Shown: positions 1 through 7,583 of the stretch, one piece after another
Numbering within the stretch: position 1 is the stretch's first letter
Layout of the letters: every line of letters starts with the position of its first letter
NCBI GenBank assembly: GCA_017470325.1
Contig: JAFUES010000003.1
Span: 1-32,888 of the forward strand
From: Oscillospiraceae bacterium
GTDB taxonomy: Bacteria > Bacillota_A > Clostridia > Oscillospirales > Oscillospiraceae
DNA length: 32,888 nucleotides
Reading direction: 5' to 3'
The notes under the pieces: model-generated
The model's database searches: none
Seen by the model: only the letters and a program-made list of their open reading frames with translations
Told to the model about the DNA's origin: nothing
Program-made: the position numbers and the translations under genes

Positions 1-350
1 CCAAGGTGGACCGCAGCGCCGCCTATGCCGCCCGCTGGGCTGCCAAGAACGTAGTGGCGGCGGGCCTTGCCAAGCGCTGCCAGATCCAGCTGGCCTACGC
101 CATCGGTGTGGCCCAGCCGGTGTCCGTGCTGGTGGAGACCTTCGGTACCGGCACCGTCTCCGATGAGACGCTCAGCCGCGCCGTACAGCAGGTCTTCGAC
201 TTCACCCCCGGCGGCATCATCCGGGATCTGGATCTGCGCAAGCCCATCTACCGGAAACTGGCTGCCTACGGCCACATGGGCCGGGAGGACCTGGGCGTCC
301 GCTGGGAGAATACCGACAAGGTGGAGGCCCTGCTGGCCGCTGTGCAGTGA
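1..350 (+). CDS. metK: S-adenosylmethionine synthetase, C-terminal part (truncated by window edge)
   Basis: This is the last ~115 residues of methionine adenosyltransferase, which makes S-adenosylmethionine from methionine and ATP in the cytoplasm. The reading frame is open from the first base, so the real start lies outside the window. Recognisable family stretches are [20 protein letters not shown], the following [22 protein letters not shown], and [19 protein letters not shown], followed by the usual C-terminal [14 protein letters not shown] segment. The frame ends with TGA at 348-350, where MetK proteins normally end, so nothing suggests a broken gene. A strong intrinsic terminator follows directly. 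Identification rests on sequence recognition of a very conserved family. Confidence 0.96.
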   Translation, partial: KVDRSAAYAARWAAKNVVAAGLAKRCQIQLAYAIGVAQPVSVLVETFGTGTVSDETLSRAVQQVFDFTPGGIIRDLDLRKPIYRKLAAYGHMGREDLGVRWENTDKVEALLAAVQ

Positions 351-363
351 TCTGATAGGAAAA

Positions 364-409
364 CGACGCGCACCCGATCTCTAACAAAGGGGACCGGGCG
401 CGCGTTTTT
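364..409 (+). terminator. Intrinsic terminator of metK
   Basis: Left arm 367-376 pairs with right arm 395-404 in a GC-rich stem of ten pairs with one A/C mismatch. It is followed by five T residues at 405-409. It lies 14-60 bases after the metK stop codon. Confidence 0.85.
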
Positions 410-411
410 CG

Positions 412-440
412 TTGACAGAAGCGCGGCGCTTTACTAAAAT
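412..440 (+). promoter_or_regulatory. Sigma-A promoter for the 485-5579 gene group
   Basis: A perfect -35 box TTGACA (412-417), a 17-base spacer and a -10 box TAAAAT (435-440) lie just after the metK terminator and about 45 bases before the GTG start at 485. No comparable promoter was seen between the following genes up to 5579. Confidence 0.8.
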
Positions 441-484
441 GGAAAACAGAAAAGGAAAACATCGAAAGCGGGGAGGGACGCTTT

Positions 485-1021
485 GTGTACCTGAATAAGG
501 ACAAGCTGCGCGTAGCTGCGGCAAAAAACAAACGGAGGCTGATATGGGCCATCGTGCTGACGGCCTTCTTCGCACTGGCCACCTTCTGGGCTGTCATAGA
601 TTATGACGGCTTGCGCAAGCATCTGGAGGTCTACGCGATTTTTCTGGTCCTGGGGCTGGCGCTGCTGGCCATGGCCATCGCGGATCGCCGCCGTTTGAAC
701 ACGGCCCAGATCTACGCCGCGACCCTGGAGGGGCAGCATACGCCGGAGGTCCCCGTGCACCAGTTGGCCGAAAACCTGAACAAGAGCAGCGATACGGCGG
801 AAAAGGAGCTGCGTTGGCTGCTGAACAGGGAGCTTCTGGTGGGTTGCCGGCTGGCTCTGGACGCAGCGCCCCGGCTGATCCTGGAGCATTACCGGGATCC
901 CAACGCGGATCTGGTGGCCGTGGAGTGCCCCCATTGCGGCGCCACCGTGCGCCTGCACCGGGGCCGCAGCGGCAAGTGCGAGTATTGCGGCGGCGCAGTG
1001 CTTGGACAGACGAAGGAATGA
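485..1021 (+). CDS. Two-helix membrane protein with C-terminal zinc ribbon, function unknown
   Basis: A 178-residue protein that I cannot assign to a named family. A basic N-terminus is followed by two hydrophobic helices at about residues 18-38 and 47-67, giving a hairpin with both ends probably in the cytoplasm. Residues ~85-140 look like a small helical, possibly winged-helix, module (HQLAENLNKSSDTAEKELRWLLNRELL). The C-terminus is a zinc ribbon with C148-x2-C151 and C165-x2-C168. The start is GTG at 485 with GGGGAGGGA at 471-479 as ribosome binding site. It ends 19 bases before the GH2 gene and shares its promoter, but nothing links it to sugar metabolism. A regulatory or scaffolding role at the membrane is possible but is only inference. 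Confidence 0.8.
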   Translation: MYLNKDKLRVAAAKNKRRLIWAIVLTAFFALATFWAVIDYDGLRKHLEVYAIFLVLGLALLAMAIADRRRLNTAQIYAATLEGQHTPEVPVHQLAENLNKSSDTAEKELRWLLNRELLVGCRLALDAAPRLILEHYRDPNADLVAVECPHCGATVRLHRGRSGKCEYCGGAVLGQTKE

Positions 1022-1040
1022 AAACAGGAGTGCGGAAGAA

Positions 1041-3383
1041 ATGATCAGTTTATGCAACGATTGGACCTTCACCGAACAGTGGTCGGAGGACTTTTTGAAT
1101 GGAAAAACAGAGGGGCGGCCGGTGCGCCTGCCCCATACCGTGCGGGAGATCCCGCTGCACTACGCCGGTCCGGAATACTATGAGATGCTCTGCGGCTACC
1201 GGCGGCAGCTGCACATTCCGGAAGCCTGCCGGGGCAAGCGGCTGTTTCTGCAGTTTGACGGGGCGGCTCATATCGCCAGGGTCTACTGCAACGGGCAGCT
1301 CTGCGCCCAGCACCGCTGCGGCTATACCGCTTTCCGGGTGGAGATCACGGAGCTGGTAAGCTGCGGCGCCGACAACGAGCTGGCCGTGGAGCTGGACTGC
1401 ACCGAAAACCCGGAGATCCCGCCCTTCGGCTTCGTGATCGACTATCTGACCTACGGCGGCCTCTATCGGGAGGTCTGGCTGGATGTGCGGGAGCAGAGCT
1501 ATCTGGAGGACGTGTTTGTGTACACGCCGGGCCTGGACCGGCTGGAAGCCCAGGTGAGCGTCAAGGGTGACTATGATACGGTGCGCCTGCGCGTCTGGGA
1601 CGGGGACAGGCTGCTGGCGGAGGATACCGCCCGGGAGCACTTCAACTTCCGGGTGCCCGGGGCCCGGCCCTGGACGCCGGAGACGCCGGAGCTCTTCCGC
1701 TGCACGGCGGAGCTGCTGTCCGCCGACGGCGCGGTACTGGATACCTGGGAGCGGAAGATCGGCTTTCGCACCGTCTGGTTTCAGGCCGACGGCTTTTATC
1801 TCAACGGGAAGAAGACTTTTCTCCGGGGCCTGAACCGGCACCAGAGCTGGCCCTATGTGGGCTATGCCGCCCCGAAGCACCTGCAGCGGGAGGACGCCCG
1901 GATCCTGAAGGAGGAGCTCCGGTGCAACGCGGTGCGCACCTCCCACTATCCCCAGAGCCAGCACTTCCTGGACGCCTGCGATGAGCTGGGCCTGCTGGTC
2001 TTCACCGAGATCCCCGGCTGGCAGCACATCGGCCCCTCGGCCGGCTGGAAGGACCAGGCGGTGGAGAACACCCGGGATATGGTGCTCCAGTACCGCAACC
2101 ATCCCAGCATTGTCCTCTGGGGCGTGCGCATCAACGAGAGCCAGGACGACGATGCGCTGTACCGCCGCACCAACGCCGTGGCCCATGCGCTGGATCCCAG
2201 CCGCCCCACCTCGGGCGTGCGCTATCTGGAAAAGAGCAGCCTGCTGGAGGACGTCTACGCATACAATGATTTTTCCCACACTGGTGACAATCCCGGCGCC
2301 AAGCCCAAGAAGCAGGTCACGCCGGATATGGACAAGGCCCTGCTGATCTCTGAGTGCAACGGCCACATGTACCCCACCAAGCCCTTTGACACTTGGCAGC
2401 GGCGGCAGGAGCACGCCCTGCGCCATGCCCGGGTTCAGGACTCGGCCCTGGCTGACGGGGAGCATGCGGGCTGCTTCGGCTGGTGCATGTTCGACTATCC
2501 CACCCACAAGGATTTCGGCTCCGGGGACCGAGTCTGTTACCACGGCGTGCTGGACGCCTTCCGCAATCCCAAGCTGGCCGCGGCCCTCTACGCCAGCCAG
2601 GGGGAGGGGAGCCCCGTGCTGGAGGCGGGCTCGCCCATGGACATCGGCGACTATCCCGCGGGCAACACCGGCAAGATCTATGTGTTCACCAACGCCGACC
2701 AGGTGGACCTGTATAAAAACGACAACTATGTGGCCACCTTCCGGCCCAAGGAGTGGAAGGGCCTGAAGCACGGGCCCATGCTCATCGACGACACCATCGG
2801 CTGCCTGCTGGAGACAGTAGAGGGCTTTCCCGCCGGGAAGGCCAAGGCCGTCAAAGAGGCTCTGAACGCGGCGGGCAAGTATGGCCTGGCCGGGATGCCC
2901 CCGGCGGAGAAGGCCAAAATGCTCTACTGCATGCTCCGCTACGGCATGCGCATGGAAGAGGGCGTGGCCCTCTACGGCAAGTACGTGGGCAACTGGGGCG
3001 GTGAGGCCACCCGCTGGCGCTTTGACGGCAAGGTCAACGGCCAGACTGTGGTGTCCCAGACCCGCTGCCCGGGCCGGGAGCTGCACCTGGAGGTGACGGT
3101 GAGTCAGACAGAACTGACCGAGGGGGCGACCTACGACATGGCCTCGGTGCGCCTGCGCATACTGGACGAGCACGGGAACCTGACGCCCTACGCCCAACTG
3201 CCCGTGCGCTTTGAAGTGGACGGCCCGCTGGAACTGGTGGGGCCGGAGCTGGTCACCGCGGAGGGCGGTATGTGCGGCACCTATTTGCGAACCACCGGCA
3301 AGGCCGGCAGCGGCAGCCTGCGCATCACCACCGGCCAGACGGAGGCCGTGACCGTTCAGCTGCAAGTGCGGGAGGAATGGTAA
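1041..3383 (+). CDS. Glycoside hydrolase family 2 protein (beta-galactosidase type)
   Basis: A 780-residue GH2 enzyme, expected to hydrolyse beta-linked sugars with retention of configuration. The order is an N-terminal jelly-roll sugar-binding domain (about 1-165), an immunoglobulin-like domain (about 166-255), the TIM barrel (about 256-545) and a C-terminal extension. The barrel shows GLNRHQSWPYVG, NAVRTSHYPQS and LLVFTEIPGWQ. The acid/base is E366 in RINES and the nucleophile E438 in LISEC. There is no signal peptide, so it should act on imported oligosaccharides. I chose ATG 1041 because homology to the jelly roll begins at once (NDWTF) and AGGAG lies upstream. An in-frame ATG at 1002 would overlap the previous gene. 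The stop touches the start of the GH36 gene. The exact substrate (galactoside or glucuronide) cannot be told; beta-galactosidase is the default. Confidence 0.9.
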   Translation: MISLCNDWTFTEQWSEDFLNGKTEGRPVRLPHTVREIPLHYAGPEYYEMLCGYRRQLHIPEACRGKRLFLQFDGAAHIARVYCNGQLCAQHRCGYTAFRVEITELVSCGADNELAVELDCTENPEIPPFGFVIDYLTYGGLYREVWLDVREQSYLEDVFVYTPGLDRLEAQVSVKGDYDTVRLRVWDGDRLLAEDTAREHFNFRVPGARPWTPETPELFRCTAELLSADGAVLDTWERKIGFRTVWFQADGFYLNGKKTFLRGLNRHQSWPYVGYAAPKHLQREDARILKEELRCNAVRTSHYPQSQHFLDACDELGLLVFTEIPGWQHIGPSAGWKDQAVENTRDMVLQYRNHPSIVLWGVRINESQDDDALYRRTNAVAHALDPSRPTSGVRYLEKSSLLEDVYAYNDFSHTGDNPGAKPKKQVTPDMDKALLISECNGHMYPTKPFDTWQRRQEHALRHARVQDSALADGEHAGCFGWCMFDYPTHKDFGSGDRVCYHGVLDAFRNPKLAAALYASQGEGSPVLEAGSPMDIGDYPAGNTGKIYVFTNADQVDLYKNDNYVATFRPKEWKGLKHGPMLIDDTIGCLLETVEGFPAGKAKAVKEALNAAGKYGLAGMPPAEKAKMLYCMLRYGMRMEEGVALYGKYVGNWGGEATRWRFDGKVNGQTVVSQTRCPGRELHLEVTVSQTELTEGATYDMASVRLRILDEHGNLTPYAQLPVRFEVDGPLELVGPELVTAEGGMCGTYLRTTGKAGSGSLRITTGQTEAVTVQLQVREEW

Positions 3384-4964
3384 ATGGAGAGGATCAAGTA
3401 TCGGATTATCATAAAGGGGCAGGCCCCCATTGAGGGCAGCTGCCCGCTGCGCCTGGGCCGGCTGACCATTGCGCCTCAGCTGCCCGAGGGCGTTCTGGAA
3501 TCCGTCACCGCCACCATGCACGTGGACCTGACAGCCGGGGAGAAGATCTTCATGAACGGCTTCCAGACCTGGACCTATTGCCCGGAATATGACCGGGAGG
3601 GCTACACCCGGAAATGGGCGCCCCTGCCGAAAAAGGTGGTGGATCACTACGGCCTGGACCGCTACGGGGACTACCACTTTGTGGATTATCCCCGGAAGGG
3701 AGGTATCACCCACGGGGAGAGCTACTGCTATTTCCGCCGGGGAGAGAGCTTCCGCCTGATCGCCTCCCTGGACGAACGGCCGGGCTACACCCTGCTGCGC
3801 TATGATAGCGGCAGCCATGAACTGCGGCTGGAGCGGGACTGCGCTGGCCTGCGCTGCAGCGGGGTCTTTCACGCCTTTGACCTGTTTCTGGCCAAGGGGG
3901 ACGAGGACGCGGTTTTCGACGCCTGGTTCAGGGAACTGGGCGTGCAGTGCCGCACCAAAGAGAAGATCGCCGGCTACTCCAGCTGGTATAATCGCTACCA
4001 GAACATCGACCAGCTGAGCATCGGTCAGGAACTGGAAGGCTGCGCGCTGCAGCTGCATACCGGGGACCTGTTCCAGATCGACGACGGCTGGGAGCCCGCC
4101 GTGGGCGACTGGCTGATAGCGGACGGGAAAAAGTTCCCCGACGGCATGAAGAAGGCGGCGGACGATATCCACGGCCGGGGCCTGCGGGCCGGGCTGTGGC
4201 TGGCGCCCTTCGTGGCGGAGAAGGACTCGGCGCTTTTCCGGGAACACCCCGATTGGTTCCTGCAGGTGGACGGGGGCCCCTGGCGCTGCGGCTGCAACTG
4301 GAGCGGCTTTTACGCCCTGGACATCGACAAGCCCCAGGTGGTGGATTACCTGGAGCGGGTCTTTGACCGGGTGCTGAACGAATGGGGCTACGACCTGGTG
4401 AAGCTGGACTTCCTCTACGGCGCCGCCCCCTTCGGCAGCGAGACCGAGACCCGGGCGGGGCGCATGATCCGCGCCATGGAGCTGCTGCGCCGTCTGTGCG
4501 GCGACAAGCTGATCCTGGGCTGCGGCGTGCCGCTGATGCCCGCCTTCGGCCTGGTGGACTATTGCCGTATCAGCTGCGATGTGAGTTTGGACTGGGACGA
4601 CAAGCCCCACATGCGCCTGGCCCACCGGGAGCGGGTCTCCACCCGCCAGGCCATCGGCAACAGCATATTCCGCCGCCAGCTCAACGGCAGGGCCTGGCTT
4701 AGCGACCCGGACGTGTTCTTCCTGCGCCGGGACAACGTAAAGCTGAGTGAGGAGCAAAAGCACATCCTGGCCACAGTCAACAGCCTCTTCGGCGGGGTGC
4801 TGCTGCACTCGGACGACATGTCCAAATACGACAGCTTGGCCAAGGCCCAATATGGGCAGCTCCTGCGGAACCGGAACGCAACGAACATCCGTGTCCACGC
4901 GGACGACGGCCTTTTGGTCAGCTATGAGCTGGACGGCGCGGAGCACAGCCTGCGGATCGAATAA
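3384..4964 (+). CDS. GH36-type alpha-galactosidase
   Basis: A 526-residue protein of the GH36 / melibiase clan, cytoplasmic (no signal peptide), expected to remove alpha-linked galactose from raffinose-type or galactomannan oligosaccharides. A beta-sandwich N-terminal part is followed by the barrel: YSSWYNRYQNID, FQIDDGWE, GLRAGLWLAPFVAEKDS, and the nucleophile D342 in DLVKLDFLYG. D399 in RISCDVS fits the acid/base position. It is shorter than the ~700-residue GH36 enzymes, with a reduced N-terminal domain and little C-terminal sandwich. ATG 3384 follows the TAA of the GH2 gene with no gap, and GGAGG at 3371 serves as ribosome binding site, so the two enzymes are translated together. Substrate specificity is inferred from the family. 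Confidence 0.88.
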   Translation: MERIKYRIIIKGQAPIEGSCPLRLGRLTIAPQLPEGVLESVTATMHVDLTAGEKIFMNGFQTWTYCPEYDREGYTRKWAPLPKKVVDHYGLDRYGDYHFVDYPRKGGITHGESYCYFRRGESFRLIASLDERPGYTLLRYDSGSHELRLERDCAGLRCSGVFHAFDLFLAKGDEDAVFDAWFRELGVQCRTKEKIAGYSSWYNRYQNIDQLSIGQELEGCALQLHTGDLFQIDDGWEPAVGDWLIADGKKFPDGMKKAADDIHGRGLRAGLWLAPFVAEKDSALFREHPDWFLQVDGGPWRCGCNWSGFYALDIDKPQVVDYLERVFDRVLNEWGYDLVKLDFLYGAAPFGSETETRAGRMIRAMELLRRLCGDKLILGCGVPLMPAFGLVDYCRISCDVSLDWDDKPHMRLAHRERVSTRQAIGNSIFRRQLNGRAWLSDPDVFFLRRDNVKLSEEQKHILATVNSLFGGVLLHSDDMSKYDSLAKAQYGQLLRNRNATNIRVHADDGLLVSYELDGAEHSLRIE

Positions 4965-5003
4965 ACGGCAATCAGCACACATCCCGGCGGAAAGGAGGAG
5001 CCC

Positions 5004-5579
5004 ATGCCCAACGCCACCCATAAGCTGATCCTGGACACCTTTGGACGACAGCTGGAGCGGATGCCCTTTGAGAAAATCACCGTCTCCGGCCTGATCAAGG
5101 AATGCGCCATCAGCCGCAACACCTTTTATTATCACTTTGAGGACATCTACGACCTGCTGGACCAGTGGCTGGAGCAGGAGCTGGGAAAATATACCGACCT
5201 GACCGACCAGGCGAACTGGACCGAAAGCGTAAAGCGCTTCCTCCACAGCTGCAAAAGCCGCAAGCGGATGATCTATCATCTCTTCGACTCCCTGTCCCGT
5301 GACCGGCTGGAGCGCTACCTCTTCACCACCACGGACAGCGCCATCGATCAATTCGTGGCCCGGCGGGCGGAGGGGATGGACCTGCCGCCCCAGCGCCTGC
5401 AGGTCATTTCCGATATCTGCCGCTACGCGGTGTTCGGCTACTTCATCCGCTTTTTGTGGAACGGCATGAACGACGATATCGACCGGGGCGTGGACGAGCT
5501 GAGCCAGGTGTTCACCCTCATCGTAAACGAGGCCATCGCCGCCTCTGCAGCGGGGCAGGAGCCTTCATCGAACGGTTGA
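5004..5579 (+). CDS. TetR-family transcriptional regulator
   Basis: A 191-residue regulator. The N-terminal DNA-binding domain (about 1-50) is clear: LDTFGRQLERMPFEKITVSG, LIKECAISRNTFYYHFEDIYDLL, the classic TetR helix-turn-helix ending in TFYYHF. The helical C-terminal part (about 60-180) resembles the DhaS/TetR_C_8 type found in Firmicutes. A near-perfect AAAGGAGG at 4991-4998 precedes ATG 5004. It lies 39 bases after the alpha-galactosidase with no promoter seen between them, so it is probably co-transcribed with the glycosidases and may control them or itself. Its ligand is unknown. The stop codon lies inside the -35 box of the next promoter. Confidence 0.88.
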   Translation: MPNATHKLILDTFGRQLERMPFEKITVSGLIKECAISRNTFYYHFEDIYDLLDQWLEQELGKYTDLTDQANWTESVKRFLHSCKSRKRMIYHLFDSLSRDRLERYLFTTTDSAIDQFVARRAEGMDLPPQRLQVISDICRYAVFGYFIRFLWNGMNDDIDRGVDELSQVFTLIVNEAIAASAAGQEPSSNG

Positions 5580-5604
5580 CCGGAAGCGCGTAAAACGCTA
5601 TAAT
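5576..5604 (+). promoter_or_regulatory. Sigma-A promoter for the exonuclease/SH3b gene
   Basis: TTGACC (5576-5581), a 17-base spacer and TATAAT (5599-5604). The -35 box overlaps the TetR stop codon. The start codon at 5654 follows about 50 bases later. Confidence 0.82.
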
Positions 5605-5653
5605 AGGAGACACAACACGACAGAAAACGCGGCTAAGAAACCAGGAGGCTGCT

Positions 5654-7306
5654 ATGATCACCTTTGCGGAAATCACATCATCGAAAACCCTGCGGCGGAT
5701 CAAAAACTATCTGCTGCTGGATCTGGAGACCACCGGCCCCGATCCGGAGCTGGACAGCATCATCGAATTGGGCATGGTGCGCGTCACCGATGGGGAGATC
5801 GTCAATCAGGCGAAGACCCTTGTCAACCCCGAGACGGCCATTCCCCCGGAGGTCACGGAGCTTACCGGCATTTCCAACGCCGACGTGGCCGCCGCGCCCA
5901 CTTATGCGCAGATGGCCGCCAGCCTGTCCGATCTGCTGATCGGCGAGGTGGTGGTGGCGGAGAAGGCACACATGGGCTTTATCCGTACCCTGCTGGAGGA
6001 GAGCGAGTATTCCGGCGAGATCCGCACCGTGGACCTGCGCCGCTTTGCGCAAGAGGTGCTGCCGGAGCTGCCGGACGATGAGCTGGACACCCTGGCCGCC
6101 TGGTACGATCTCAGCTGCGACGAGCCCTCCCGGGTACTGCACGATTCGGTGCTGCGCTATGAGATTCTGCAAAACTTCAAAAAGGTCTGGGACGAGGCTG
6201 CCGAAAAGCAGGCCGCCGGGAAACCGGGCGAGCGCCGCTTCTTTGCCGGCGTGGGCACCCGGCCTCAGGGCAAGCGCCGGGTGGTCAAGACCAAGCCCCT
6301 GACCACCATGGAGATCGTGGAGAGCGTGGCGGCGGTGGCCTGCCTGCTGGGCTCCCTGGTGCTGATCCCGTCCTTTTCCTGCCTGCTTCTGCTGTTGGCG
6401 GCGGCGGTGCTCTGCCCCTTCCGTCCCCTGCGGATGAAGCTGCGCAAGCGGGGCGTGCAGAACTGGATGTACGCTGCTGTGGGCGCTGTGCTGGTGGTGG
6501 CCGCCCTGCTGCTGCGCCCGGTGGACGCCGAGAGCAAGCAGAAGGACGCCAAGACCACGCCGCCCCCCTATATCATTCTCAGCTGGAACGAAGCCGGTGC
6601 CTATGGCGAGGAAGTGGTAACCGACCCGGACGCGGATCCTCCAGAGAGCGTCATCATTTTCCGCATCCCGGCGGGCAATTACCGGGTGCTGAACAACAAC
6701 TCCAACGCGGCCACCATCACCGTCCAGTCGGACGACGCCGAGGCGGAGGAGCTGGTTTACGAGGAGCCGGACAACGAGTTTGAGGAGGCCATCGTCACCC
6801 AGCGCAACGGCTCCTATACCATCCTGGGCAACAAGAGCCAGACCATCACGGTGGAGGCCGACCAGTATGTGACCCTGTCCGAGAACGCGGAGAAGGTCAT
6901 CTTCCAGTACCTGTCCGAGATCCCCGAGGTGGTGGAGGAGCTGGACGAGACCGGCGAGCCCATCGACAAGGAGCCGGACAAGATCGCCTATGTCAACGGC
7001 AAGGAAGTGCGTCTGCGCCGCAGTCCCTCTGTGGACGCCTATATCATGACCACCTATGACACCGGCAAGGAAGTGGTGGTCCTGGGCGTGACCGGCGACT
7101 GGACCCAGGTCAAGGTGGACAACCGCCAGGGCTACATCTACTCCAAGTATCTGTCTGACACCAACCCCCTGGCGCCGGAGAGCACGCCGACGCCCGAGCC
7201 GGAGGCCACGGAGGAACCGGCGGAGAACACGAAGGCGCCAGCTGAGACCGAAGCGCCGGAGGCGGAAACTACCGAGACCGCCGAGACGGCTGAGAGCGGC
7301 GAGTAA
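5654..7306 (+). CDS. Membrane-anchored protein with degenerate DnaQ-type exonuclease domain and SH3b domain
   Basis: 550 residues with an unusual order. Residues 17-180 match the DEDDh 3'-5' exonuclease fold of DnaQ/PolC: D23 and E25 in LLDLETTGP, LVNPETAIPPEVTELTGISN, and LDTLAAWYDL before the third motif. The second motif, normally HNxxFD, reads EKAHMGF, with His where Asp is expected. The third, normally Hx4D, is H163-DSVL-R168, with Arg in place of Asp. Nuclease activity is therefore doubtful. Hydrophobic helices follow at about 219-239, 242-256 and 270-290, which would put the C-terminal half outside the cell. That half ends in an SH3b domain (about 442-502; VRLRRSPS, GDWTQVKVDNRQGYIYSKYL) and a Pro/Thr/Glu tail. 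It may sense nucleotides or nucleic acid inside and bind cell wall outside; this is inference. AGGAGG at 5643-5648 precedes the ATG. Confidence 0.82.
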   Translation: MITFAEITSSKTLRRIKNYLLLDLETTGPDPELDSIIELGMVRVTDGEIVNQAKTLVNPETAIPPEVTELTGISNADVAAAPTYAQMAASLSDLLIGEVVVAEKAHMGFIRTLLEESEYSGEIRTVDLRRFAQEVLPELPDDELDTLAAWYDLSCDEPSRVLHDSVLRYEILQNFKKVWDEAAEKQAAGKPGERRFFAGVGTRPQGKRRVVKTKPLTTMEIVESVAAVACLLGSLVLIPSFSCLLLLLAAAVLCPFRPLRMKLRKRGVQNWMYAAVGAVLVVAALLLRPVDAESKQKDAKTTPPPYIILSWNEAGAYGEEVVTDPDADPPESVIIFRIPAGNYRVLNNNSNAATITVQSDDAEAEELVYEEPDNEFEEAIVTQRNGSYTILGNKSQTITVEADQYVTLSENAEKVIFQYLSEIPEVVEELDETGEPIDKEPDKIAYVNGKEVRLRRSPSVDAYIMTTYDTGKEVVVLGVTGDWTQVKVDNRQGYIYSKYLSDTNPLAPESTPTPEPEATEEPAENTKAPAETEAPEAETTETAETAESGE

Positions 7307-7350
7307 TAAATTAAGGGCCCCCGGGGGTCCTGCGGAAAGGAAGCGAAGCC

Positions 7351-7524
7351 ATGCTGCCTCAGGATCCCATGATCCTGCTCAGTTACCTGAACACCAAGCT
7401 CCGGGACGAGTATCCGTCACTGGAGGCGCTGTGTGAGGACAGTGAGCTGGACCAAAGCGCTCTGGAGGAAACCCTGGGCGCTGTGGGCTTCCAATATGAT
7501 CGGGAGCATAACCGCTTCCAATGA
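7351..7524 (+). CDS. DUF4250 family small protein
   Basis: A 57-residue protein starting MLPQDPMILLSYLNTKLRDE and ending in QYDREHNRFQ. This is the pattern of the small DUF4250 family common in Clostridia: MLPxDPxxLLSxxNTKLRD, a short helix-turn-helix-like middle part, and a Y/F-D-x-x-x-N-x-F end. The function of the family is unknown to me. GGAAAGGAAG at 7333-7342 provides the ribosome binding site. It sits 44 bases after the SH3b gene and before a shared terminator, so it is probably the last gene of that transcript. A GC-rich palindrome (7315-7330) lies in the gap before it. Confidence 0.88.
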   Translation: MLPQDPMILLSYLNTKLRDEYPSLEALCEDSELDQSALEETLGAVGFQYDREHNRFQ

Positions 7525-7530
7525 GAATAA

Positions 7531-7576
7531 AAGCAAGAGGCTCTGCGGCACGAACGCCGCAGAGCCTCTCGCTTTT
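7531..7576. terminator. Bidirectional terminator between convergent genes
   Basis: A perfect 13-base-pair stem (7537-7549 with 7556-7568), extended by further A/T-rich pairing, has A residues before and TTTT after it. It separates DUF4250 (plus strand) from the symporter gene (minus strand) and can stop transcription from both sides. Confidence 0.88.
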
Positions 7577-7583
7577 GCTGCCT

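Noticed and set aside
1050..5351. Very long open frame (over 1400 codons) on the minus strand opposite the glycosidase genes
   Set aside because: It mirrors GH2, GH36 and part of the TetR gene, has low-complexity Val/Gln/His/Pro composition and no recognisable domains; it results from GC-rich codon use on the real strand.
7315..7330. GC-rich palindrome between the SH3b gene and the DUF4250 gene as a terminator
   Set aside because: It has almost no loop and no T-tract, and the next gene has no promoter of its own.
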